Assembly: GCA_943787185.1 (NCBI GenBank)
Contig: CALSLL010000001.1
Coordinates: 310,001-374,000, forward strand
DNA length: 64,000 nt
DNA from: UBA10349 sp003485905
GTDB taxonomy: Bacteria > Pseudomonadota > Gammaproteobacteria > Arenicellales > Arenicellaceae
Direction of reading: 5' to 3'
The notes beneath the pieces were generated by a model, which had not been told where the DNA came from, searched no databases, and saw only the letters and a list, made by a program, of their open reading frames with translations. Position 1 is the stretch's first letter, and every line of letters starts with the position of its first letter. Positions 54,510 to 62,796 of this stretch are shown one piece after another. A program made the position numbers and the translations under genes.

Positions 54510-55884
54510 CGAGCATAGCAATACTCTGCAAATCGCGGTTGTCGGGCACACCAACACCGGCAAAACGTCTTTGATCCGCACACTGTTGCGCAACAGTCAG
54601 TTTGGGCAAATTGACGATCGTGCCGGAACTACCCGCCACGTCGAACGCGCCAGCATTAATATCGCGCATGACAAATCCATTGCGTTCTTTGACACTCCAG
54701 GGCTAGAAGACGTCGAAGGGCTAAACATCGTCATTCACAAGCAAAAAAATGAAACTAGCAGCAGCAATCGGCCTCGAGATAAATTAGAAACCCTGCTCTC
54801 GGAGCTATCCAGTGGCCCCTTAGAGCAGGAATGCAAAACACTTCGCCAGGTATTGAAATCTGACCTACTTCTGTATGTCATTGATACTCGTGAGCCTTTG
54901 TTAGATAAATACCTAACTGAAATCGATATTATTTCTATGGCTGGCCAGCCGATTATTCCTGTACTCAATTTCATCCAGAAAGACAACTCACGACTAGCAG
55001 AATGGCAACAAGCCCTTGCCGATAGAGGGCTGCACGCAACCGTGGAATACGACACCGTCGCGTTCAATTTTGATGCCGAGGAAAAGTTGTATCGCAAATG
55101 CCAAAGCCTGCTCGGCAAACAACATGACACCTTTCAAAAATTAATCGAGTTGCGCGCAAACACTTGGCATGAATTACTCAATAATGCACAGCATGCCGCC
55201 GCCGAATGGATGGTTAACGCCTGCGCATGGCGCCTCAAATATCGCGGTAACTCTCATATCACCGTAGTAAGCGACCGACTACAAGAGCAATTGCGCAACG
55301 CAGAACACAAGGTACTGTTGTCACAGCTAAAAGCCTTTGGTTTTGCCGAAGATGATTTGCATACAGAAGCCGCAAAAGTAAAAGCTGGCGCATGGCAACT
55401 AGACCTGTTCGATAAACAAGGACTCGGCGAACTGGGTAAAGAGGTTGGTAGTACTGCCGCCAAAGGTGCCGCTCTTGGTGCCGGTATTGATTTAATGGTT
55501 GGCGGTTTAAGCCTAGGGGCCGCAAGCGCAATAGGCGGAACGTTGGGAGCCAGCTGGTCTTTACTGCAGCGATTCGGTGGCGAGCTAAGCTCTTTGATCA
55601 GCGGAGAAAAATATATATGTCTAGACAACGAAGCCGCTCGACTATTGTTCTTGCGGCAAGCTGAGCTATTACAAATTTTGGCGCATCGGGGGCACGCAAG
55701 CCAACAAGCAGTGGTACTATCCGACGCCGCAATCCAAGCCGAACCCAAAAACTGGCAACGTTGGCTAACTAATGCTCGCCAACACCCGAAATGGTCATGT
55801 TTCAGCAACGCTTGCGATACCGACAACGAAAAAAGAGCGTACAGCATTGATACGCTGGCAATACTTTTTAAAAATACCGCCTAG
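54502..55884 (+). CDS. DUF3482-family GTPase-like protein
   Basis: This is a 460-residue protein from the GTG at 54502, which overlaps the preceding stop. The N-terminal G domain has P-loop VVGHTNTGKTSLIRTLL, a threonine-containing switch (DDRAGTTRHVE) and G3 DTPGLED. The NKxD motif is not canonical (NFIQKDN). The C-terminal part contains a glycine-rich hydrophobic segment (AAKGAALGAGIDLMVGGLSLGAASAIGG) that may insert in or touch the membrane. It is related to Era/TrmE-type GTPases. A start 20 codons upstream would overlap the neighbour by 68 bp and is less likely. Confidence 0.8.
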   Translation: MSNEHSNTLQIAVVGHTNTGKTSLIRTLLRNSQFGQIDDRAGTTRHVERASINIAHDKSIAFFDTPGLEDVEGLNIVIHKQKNETSSSNRPRDKLETLLSELSSGPLEQECKTLRQVLKSDLLLYVIDTREPLLDKYLTEIDIISMAGQPIIPVLNFIQKDNSRLAEWQQALADRGLHATVEYDTVAFNFDAEEKLYRKCQSLLGKQHDTFQKLIELRANTWHELLNNAQHAAAEWMVNACAWRLKYRGNSHITVVSDRLQEQLRNAEHKVLLSQLKAFGFAEDDLHTEAAKVKAGAWQLDLFDKQGLGELGKEVGSTAAKGAALGAGIDLMVGGLSLGAASAIGGTLGASWSLLQRFGGELSSLISGEKYICLDNEAARLLFLRQAELLQILAHRGHASQQAVVLSDAAIQAEPKNWQRWLTNARQHPKWSCFSNACDTDNEKRAYSIDTLAILFKNTA

Positions 55885-55915
55885 TCAAGAACACCCCATA
55901 GGTCAGGAACATTAA

Positions 55916-57175
55916 ATGAGCGATTCCACGGCTGTACCCTCTCACGACGCCACCTCTAACGGAGCACCCTCTATAGACGCGCTCCCTGCCGGCGTACTGC
56001 AGCTAAAAAAGAATGAAGAGAAGCGCTTAAGCAGCGGCCACTTATGGGTGTACAGCAACGAGGTCGATACGCAAGCCAGCCCACTGAAAGAACTGAGCCC
56101 CGGTCAAGCAGTGGAACTACGATCATCCACAGGCAAATGGCTAGCTCATGCCTACGCTAACCCACAGTCGCTAATCAGCGCCCGCATCACCAGCCGTAAC
56201 CCCAAATATCCGATGAGTAAATCGTTACTGGTACATCGGATTAAAGTGGCACTCGGCCTACGTGAACGATTTTACCCACAACCGTTTTATCGATTAGTGT
56301 TTGGAGAAAGTGATTTATTACCCGGGCTAATTGTCGATCGGTTCGGCGACATTGCAGTCGTTCAAATTACGACCGCGGGCATGGAAGTGCTCAAACAAGA
56401 AATAATAGAAGCCCTGCAAAAAACAATTAAATCTACCGGAATAGTCCTGCGTAATGATACCGGTTCTCGAACACTCGAAGGCCTCGATAGTTATGTTGAA
56501 AACATTGGCGAAGTGCCGGATGAATTAGTCTTGAGTGAAGGTGATACAGAGTTTGTAATACCCATGGCAAACGGACAAAAAACTGGCTGGTTTTATGATC
56601 AACGCGACAATCGACAATGGTTAAACCCATTGGTAGAAGGCAAAACCGTTATCGATGCATGCTCATATATTGGAGCCTGGGGCGTGCAAGCCGCCAAACA
56701 CGGAGCAGAACGAGTTATTTGTATTGATACCTCGGAATCTGCACTCGAATATGTCGCTCAAAATGCGCAGCGTAATAATATGTCCGACAAAGTATTTACC
56801 GCGCGTGGTAATGCGACCGAAGTACTTGCTGGCCTAAAGGCAGATGGCGAAAGTGCCGACATAGTGGTACTCGACCCACCCGCATTTATCAAACGAAAAA
56901 AGGATTTTCGAGCGGGCGTAAAAGGTTACCAAAAGCTTAACGAACGCGGCATCTCTCTAGTCAAACCAGATGGCTTACTGGTCACTTGCTCCTGCTCATA
57001 CCATATGCCAGTAAACGAATTCAGGAACATGAGCAATCGAGCCGCTGTACACGTAGACCGACAAATGCAAATCGTCTACGAGAACGGTCAAAGCCGAGAC
57101 CACCCAGTACACCCCGCCATGCCCGAAACAAGCTACCTGAAAACCATCTACACTAGAGTGCTCGCAAGAAGCTAA
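55916..57175 (+). CDS. rlmI: RlmI-like 23S rRNA cytosine methyltransferase
   Basis: This is a 419-residue class I SAM methyltransferase. An N-terminal PUA-like domain (LQLKKNEEKRLSSGHLWVYSNEV) is followed by a central domain (GESDLLPGLIVDRFGDIAVVQ) and a Rossmann domain with VIDACSYIGAWGVQAAKHGAERV. The motif VVLDPPAF and the catalytic-type Cys segment LLVTCSCSYHM are those of m5C methyltransferases of the RlmI group (23S rRNA C1962 in E. coli). The N-terminus is about 20 residues longer than in E. coli. Confidence 0.85.
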   Translation: MSDSTAVPSHDATSNGAPSIDALPAGVLQLKKNEEKRLSSGHLWVYSNEVDTQASPLKELSPGQAVELRSSTGKWLAHAYANPQSLISARITSRNPKYPMSKSLLVHRIKVALGLRERFYPQPFYRLVFGESDLLPGLIVDRFGDIAVVQITTAGMEVLKQEIIEALQKTIKSTGIVLRNDTGSRTLEGLDSYVENIGEVPDELVLSEGDTEFVIPMANGQKTGWFYDQRDNRQWLNPLVEGKTVIDACSYIGAWGVQAAKHGAERVICIDTSESALEYVAQNAQRNNMSDKVFTARGNATEVLAGLKADGESADIVVLDPPAFIKRKKDFRAGVKGYQKLNERGISLVKPDGLLVTCSCSYHMPVNEFRNMSNRAAVHVDRQMQIVYENGQSRDHPVHPAMPETSYLKTIYTRVLARS

Positions 57176-57259
57176 TTATTAGTTCTTCTAAAGCAACGCC
57201 CCAAAAGACTAGGTAAGTAATTTCTAAGTTTTTTTGGTTCGTATCAAATTTCTAAACCT

Positions 57260-57366
57260 GGCGCTTTATGTTGGGTGCTAGGCTAGGCATGGGTCTTGTT
57301 TGATTGAGGGAGTTTACTGTAGTAAATGACCGAATTCAGGCAAGAACCATAACAACGCATAGCGCC
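57260..57366. repeat. Large imperfect inverted repeat with a palindromic centre
   Basis: The centre TTTACTGTAGTAAA (57313-57326) is a near-perfect palindrome. The sequence outward on both sides is partly complementary: ATGG.TCTTG..TGA on the left matches its counterpart on the right, and the outermost GGCGCT / AGCGCC arms pair. The unit is about 107 bp between rlmI and ppsA. It may be a small interspersed repeat (REP or MITE-like) or a bidirectional RNA hairpin. Confidence 0.6.
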
Positions 57367-57377
57367 AACAGAAGGCG

Positions 57378-59747
57378 TTAAACCTCACGCCCCGCCAAAA
57401 AAAGCCACGTCTCAACCACCGTATCGGGGTTGAGGGAAACACTGTCGATTCCCTGCTCCATCAACCACTTAGCCAAATCAGGATGGTCTGACGGCCCCTG
57501 CCCACAAATACCAACGTATTTATCAGCTTTGTTGCAGGCTTTAATCGCTTGCGACAATAACGCTTTGACTGCAGGATCGCGCTCATCAAACAAATGAGCA
57601 ATTAGCCCTGAATCACGATCAAGCCCAAGGGTGAGCTGAGTTAAATCATTTGATCCGATAGACATGCCATCAAAGCGCTCTAAAAACTCGTCCGCAAGGA
57701 TGGCGTTGCTCGGTACTTCGCACATCATGATGATCTTAAGGTCGTTCTCACCGCTCTTTAAACCGTTTTCGGCCAGCAGTTCGATCACCTGATCAGCCTC
57801 ATCCAGAGTTCGAACAAATGGTACCATCAACCAAACATTGGTTAAGCCCATCTCATCACGTACATGTTTCAATGCCTGACATTCAAGCTCGAAACACTCG
57901 CGGAACGAAGATGATATATAACGGCTCGCACCCCGAAATCCGATCATCGGATTTTCTTCTTCGGGTTCAAACATATCGCCGCCCAACATGTTCGCATACT
58001 CATTCGACTTAAAATCCGACATCCGAACTATCACCGGCTTGGGAGCGAACGCAGCAGCCAAAGTAGAAATGCCTTCTTCCAACTTCTGGATATAAAACGT
58101 TTTTGGATCAGCATAACCGGCGATACGCTCGTCAATATCCGCCTTTAATTCAGCATCCATCATCGAATAATTGAGTAATGCTTTGGGGTGCACTCCGATG
58201 GTATTGTTGATAATGAATTCCAATCGAGCCAAGCCTACGCCAGCACCGGGTAAACGTTGAAAATCAAACGCACGCTCAGGGTTGCCGACATTCATCATTA
58301 CTTTAAACGGTAGGTCTGGCAGTGTATCCAGCTCGATCTCTTTAACCTTATAGTCCATTAGGCCGGCATAAATTTTGCCAGTGTCGCCCTCTGCGCACGA
58401 CACCGTCGCGTCGTCGCCATCGGTTAACTTTTTGGTCGCGTCGCCACAACCCACTACCGCTGGCACACCAAGTTCGCGCGCAATAATAGCCGCATGACAA
58501 GTTCGTCCGCCGCGGTTAGTGACAATAGCCGCCGCTTTTTTCATCACCGGCTCCCAATCAGGGTCAGTCATATCAGTGACTAAAACATCACCGTCTTGCA
58601 CCTGATCAAGGTGTTCGAGACCGGGAACAATGCGCACCTTACCGGCACCAATTTTTTGTCCAATACTACGACCCGTAGTAAGCACTTTGCCGTCGACTTG
58701 TTTTAGTTCGTAACGGGTGATTTGATTTTTATCTGAGCGCGATTCGACCGTTTCCGGCCTTGCCTGCAAAATATACAATTGACCATCATTGCCGTCCTTG
58801 CCCCACTCAATATCCATCGGACGACCGTAATGCTGCTCAATAGTCACTGCCATTTTGGCTAATCCAGCGACGTCTTCATCCGTTAATGAGAACTGCATTT
58901 GATCAGCCACCGGCACATCAATGGTATCAACAGCCTGACCGACAACGTCGCTATACACCATCTTGATTAGCTTGCTGCCGCGATTGCGAGTAAGAATCGC
59001 CGGACGCCCTGCCGCTAGCGTTGGTTTGTGTACATAGTATTCATCCGGGTTTACCGATCCTTGCACCACACATTCGCCCAGACCCCAAGACGAAGTAATA
59101 AAAACAACGTCTTCAAAACCAGATTCTGTATCGATAGAAAACATGACGCCACTGGCGCCAATATCGCTGCGCACCATACGTTGCACGCCAGCCGACAATG
59201 CAACATCAGCGTGTTCAAAACCCTGATGTACACGATATGAAATTGCCCGATCGTTATACAAAGAAGCGAATACTTCCTTTATTCGCAATAACACGTCCTC
59301 GATTCCGACAACATTTAAAAATGTTTCTTGTTGCCCTGCAAACGAGGCTTCCGGTAGATCCTCTGCGGTCGCTGATGAACGCACTGCAACCGACATCCCA
59401 TCACCGGCTTTATCCATCATCTGAGCATAAGCAGCGCGGACTGCGCTTTCCAACGCTTCTGGCAATGGTGTGTTCACAACCCAATCACGAATCTCTGCGC
59501 CGACTTTGACCAGCTCATTAACATCTGCAACGTCAAGCGCGGAAAGCTTGGTGTTGATTTTGTCTTTTAAACCGCTCTGTTCCAGAAACTGCCAAAACGC
59601 GTCAGCCGTTGTAGCGAAGCCATCTGGGACACCAATATCAGCCGATGACAAATTTTGAATCATCTCGCCAAGGGAAGCATTTTTACCGCCAACGATACCA
59701 ACGTCATTCATTCCTAACTGGTTAAACCAAAGGATGTGATCTGTCAT
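57378..59747 (-). CDS. ppsA: Phosphoenolpyruvate synthase
   Basis: This is a 789-residue pyruvate, water dikinase that makes PEP from pyruvate and ATP in gluconeogenesis. The N-terminal ATP-grasp domain (GGKNASLGEMIQNL; VAVRSSATAEDLPEASFAGQQETFL), the phospho-His domain (GGRTCHAAIIARELGVPAVV) and the C-terminal PEP/pyruvate barrel (NPMIGFRGASRY; GSNDLTQLTLGLDRDS; CGQGPSDHP) are all present. It is divergent from its regulator gene ppsR. Confidence 0.97.
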   Translation of the reverse strand: MTDHILWFNQLGMNDVGIVGGKNASLGEMIQNLSSADIGVPDGFATTADAFWQFLEQSGLKDKINTKLSALDVADVNELVKVGAEIRDWVVNTPLPEALESAVRAAYAQMMDKAGDGMSVAVRSSATAEDLPEASFAGQQETFLNVVGIEDVLLRIKEVFASLYNDRAISYRVHQGFEHADVALSAGVQRMVRSDIGASGVMFSIDTESGFEDVVFITSSWGLGECVVQGSVNPDEYYVHKPTLAAGRPAILTRNRGSKLIKMVYSDVVGQAVDTIDVPVADQMQFSLTDEDVAGLAKMAVTIEQHYGRPMDIEWGKDGNDGQLYILQARPETVESRSDKNQITRYELKQVDGKVLTTGRSIGQKIGAGKVRIVPGLEHLDQVQDGDVLVTDMTDPDWEPVMKKAAAIVTNRGGRTCHAAIIARELGVPAVVGCGDATKKLTDGDDATVSCAEGDTGKIYAGLMDYKVKEIELDTLPDLPFKVMMNVGNPERAFDFQRLPGAGVGLARLEFIINNTIGVHPKALLNYSMMDAELKADIDERIAGYADPKTFYIQKLEEGISTLAAAFAPKPVIVRMSDFKSNEYANMLGGDMFEPEEENPMIGFRGASRYISSSFRECFELECQALKHVRDEMGLTNVWLMVPFVRTLDEADQVIELLAENGLKSGENDLKIIMMCEVPSNAILADEFLERFDGMSIGSNDLTQLTLGLDRDSGLIAHLFDERDPAVKALLSQAIKACNKADKYVGICGQGPSDHPDLAKWLMEQGIDSVSLNPDTVVETWLFLAGREV

Positions 59748-59945
59748 GGAAAGTTCCTAAAAAAGGTAAAAGAGTAAAGGGAAATTGATAATTCGCAGAA
59801 TCGCTAATTTTAAAGGAACCGAGTCTTACGACAAGCACAATTTTCCTCTCGCTAGGTAATGAGCACTGTAAAGAGCGAAATTAAAACAAAATGGTTACAA
59901 TACGCAATCACCAGTCCTTGTTATCCACCATCGTTACCACAAAAA

Positions 59946-60764
59946 ATGTCACGAAGATTTGTCTACGTTATATCTGACCGAACCGGCATCACCGCCGAAG
60001 CACTCGGGCACAGTTTATTAAGCCAGTTTCCTACTGTGAACTTTAAGACCGAAACTTTGCCGTTTGTAGACACCGAGCTGAAAGCTGGCAAAGTGGTTGA
60101 AAAGATTAATCAGATTAAAGATGAGGAAGGCATTAAACCACTGATTTTTGCGACATTGGTTGACGATGATATCCGCAGAATTATTGCCAACTGCGACGGT
60201 GTGTTTTTTGATTTGTTTGACACATTCGTTGGCCCATTAGAAAGCGCTCTAGGCATCGACTCATCGCATTCGGTCGGGCAGTCGCATGGGGTAACCAATA
60301 TCAACGATTACACCGCACGTATCAGTGCGGTGAATTATTCAATGGCCACCGATGACGGCGTTGAAGTTGACCATTATCAGTCGGCCGATATGATCGCGAT
60401 TGGCGTATCGCGCTCCGGCAAAACACCTACCTGTTTGTATCTATCGCTTCACTACGGCGTAATGGCAGCTAATTATCCACTGACCGAAGATGATTTAAAA
60501 TTAGGACAGTTACCACCGGCGTTAACCGACCATAAAGATAAGCTCTTTGGGCTCACGATTGAACCATTCCGATTGCAGCAAATTCGTCAGGAGCGCTATA
60601 ACCGCGAAAGCTATGCCAGCGCGAAACAGTGTCAATGGGAAGTCGCTCAAGCCGAAGCCTTGTTTAGGCAACACAAATTGCCGTTCATCAATACGACACA
60701 AATGAGCATTGAGGAGATCGGCACCACCATCATGCATAAGGCCGGATTAAAACGAAAAATATAA
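59946..60764 (+). CDS. ppsR: PEP synthase regulatory protein (kinase/pyrophosphorylase)
   Basis: This is a 272-residue DUF299-family protein that phosphorylates PEP synthase with ADP and removes the phosphate with Pi. The start is the ATG at 59946 (MSRRFVYVISDRTGITAEALGHSLL), which gives the usual length; an upstream in-frame ATG at 59859 adds 29 non-family residues. The P-loop GVSRSGKTPTCLYLSLHYG lies near residue 150. The divergent arrangement with ppsA is the standard one and supports the pairing. Confidence 0.94.
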   Translation: MSRRFVYVISDRTGITAEALGHSLLSQFPTVNFKTETLPFVDTELKAGKVVEKINQIKDEEGIKPLIFATLVDDDIRRIIANCDGVFFDLFDTFVGPLESALGIDSSHSVGQSHGVTNINDYTARISAVNYSMATDDGVEVDHYQSADMIAIGVSRSGKTPTCLYLSLHYGVMAANYPLTEDDLKLGQLPPALTDHKDKLFGLTIEPFRLQQIRQERYNRESYASAKQCQWEVAQAEALFRQHKLPFINTTQMSIEEIGTTIMHKAGLKRKI

Positions 60765-61059
60765 TCAGCTCCAAAGGACTAACAACACCCCTACGCCTCA
60801 TGGCAGCTGTTATCTCTTGATCGCTGCTAACGCCTACATAACTCGCAACTAAGCCCCTACTCTCGTTACATCTCCTCAGCCTCGATCACAATAACTTCAC
60901 CGTTGGTGTTTAATAAAAAACCAAGTAGAGTTAAGGGGTTATTTTAGTGTGCAGTTGAGCTAATCATTGATGCTCAGTTGAACAGTTAGCGTACGTTAGT
61001 GTTGGAAATTTATAGACTTGGGGATTTGTAAAATTGAGAATAAATAGGGAGACAAGCTG

Positions 61060-62031
61060 TTGAAAAAAGCACTCATATGCGGGGCAACCGGCCAGGATGG
61101 CGCGTATCTTTCTAAATTCCTATTGGATAAAGGATATGAGGTTTTCGGTACATCTCGTGATTCACAGATGTCCACATTTCAGAACCTGAAAGCGCTTGGA
61201 ATTCATGATTCTATAAAAATGGAATCGATGAGCTTGAATGATTTTCGAAGTGTTTTACAGGTCTTAATGAAGACCGAACCCGACGAGATATACAACCTGG
61301 CAGGGCAGAGTTCGGTAGGCCTGTCTTTTCAACAACCGGTTGAAACTCTAGAGAGTATTAGCGTCGGCGCACTTAATCTGCTTGAGGCGATTCGATTTAC
61401 CGGCAAATCCATACGTCTGTACAACGCGGGCTCCAGCGAATGTTTCGGAAATACCAGAGGTGTACCCGCTGATGAAGAAACTCCATTTAGGCCCCGGAGC
61501 CCATATGCAGTAGCGAAATCCGCCGCGTTTTGGGAAACCGCAAACTATCGCGAGGCGTATGATATTTATGCCTGTTCCGGTATTTTGTTTAACCATGACT
61601 CGCCGTTGCGCCCAGAACGATTTGTAACTAAAAAGATTATCTCGTCTATTTGCAGAATCGCCGCGGGGCAAAATGAGAAGCTTAGCTTAGGCAACATCTC
61701 TATTATAAGAGATTGGGGTTGAGCGCCAGAATACATAGAAGCAATGTGGCTAATGCTGCAGCAAGAAGAACCTAATGATTATGTAATCGCCACCGGAGCC
61801 AGCTACTCATTACAAGAGTTCATTGCAGCTGCGTTTCAGGAACTGGATTTAGATTGGGAAAAACACGTGATCGCAGACCCGGCATTGCTTAGACCGACGG
61901 ATATTGCAGAAAGCTTGGCTAACCCTTCAAAAGCACTTAATACACTGAATTGGAAAGCCAAATACAAAATGCACGACGTTGTCGCAATGATGGTAAAGCA
62001 TGAAAACGAACGTCTTCAGGCTGTGAGCTAA
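61060..62031 (+). pseudogene. gmd: GDP-mannose 4,6-dehydratase with an in-frame TGA
   Basis: The frame runs from a TTG at 61060 and is interrupted by TGA at 61720-61722, where the family has Trp (RDWG-stop-APEYIEAMW). It continues in the same frame to 62031. Joined, it gives about 323 residues of a complete short-chain dehydratase: GATGQDGAYLSKFLLDKGYEVFG (NAD-binding), SSECFGN, and the catalytic YAVAK. TGG to TGA is a single-base change with no frameshift. The enzyme converts GDP-mannose to GDP-4-keto-6-deoxymannose and would use the product of the manC at the window edge. TGA serves as a normal stop for other genes here, so recoding is unlikely. Confidence 0.85.
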
Positions 62032-62039
62032 CTATTCAG

Positions 62040-62354
62040 CTAGTCTCCCTGAACCGGAGAGACCACATCCCATTTGTTCAACAAACGTAATATTTCGCTT
62101 GAGGGCACTGCAAAAGAGGTGCCCGAAAAGCTTCCAGTGCTTGTGTAAATTTGGCTGATCATGCCAACCACGTCACCGTTACTATTCAATAGAGGCCCAC
62201 CCGAAGATCCCGGGTTAATCGCCACATCGGTTTGAATAAGGTGCGAGCCTTTGCGGCCCGGTAACTTCACGTTTAACGCAGACACAATCCCGGTTGCGCT
62301 GCTTATAGGTAGCTGCAGAGCACTCCCCATCCCTAATACTGACAAAACCGACAA
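62040..62354 (-). pseudogene. C-terminal fragment of an HtrA/trypsin-like serine protease
   Basis: The frame encodes VLGMGSALQLPISSATGIVSALN, then IQTDVAINPGSSGGPLLNSNGDVVGM and GTSFAVPSSEILRLL. That is the end of a DegP/HtrA-type protease domain, with the catalytic Ser in GSSGGP. The His and Asp of the triad and the signal sequence are missing. It has no PDZ domain. At about 62345 the homology stops and runs into the WcaJ-like fragment in another frame, so this is a remnant joined at a rearrangement. Confidence 0.75.
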
Positions 62355-62709
62355 ACGAACAAAAAAAAGTCCACCCGGCCCAAAGTCTTGAATAACTCGC
62401 GCCAGTTTTAGTTAGAAAAGTTAGTGTACCAATACTTAGAACCACTACTCCCCAGGAAATGGCGAGTCTACTAAGTTCTTTATAAATCGAGATACCGCGC
62501 TGACCTCCATAAACTAAAAACCAATTAAACACTACAATTGTGATCAAACAGGCAACAAAAATCGATAAAATATAGTTGCTTGGTAAACTTGTGCTAGAAA
62601 ATCGATACCAGTAAACGACGTAAGCGCAAGCAACAATAATCGCGATATCTAATATTCGAAATAATAGTTCCCACACTTCCGAATAACGTTTTAAATAACC
62701 TCGTTCCAT
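62344..62709 (-). pseudogene. N-terminal fragment of a WcaJ-type polyprenyl-phosphate sugar phosphotransferase
   Basis: The first about 120 residues (MERGYLKRYSEVWELLFRILD...) show four hydrophobic helices, and the ending GASYSRLWAGWTFF is typical of the membrane half of exopolysaccharide-initiating glycosylphosphotransferases (WcaJ/CpsE group). The cytoplasmic catalytic domain is absent. The frame continues beyond the break as nonsense over the HtrA fragment. It lies just downstream of manC on the same strand, which fits an exopolysaccharide operon. Confidence 0.65.
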
Positions 62710-62796
62710 ATTTTTTCTTTATTCCTTTTCCTACTCAACTCTTACATCTATCCATCAAATACTTCACTTTTCTAACTCACGTAGCACGTCTCTAAC

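Noticed and set aside
54735..55847. Minus-strand frames opposite the DUF3482 gene
   Set aside because: They are shadows of a gene with clear GTPase motifs.
61720..61722. TGA recoded as Trp or selenocysteine in gmd
   Set aside because: TGA ends other genes here, the family residue is Trp and not Cys, and no selenocysteine element is evident just downstream. A simple nonsense change or error is more likely.
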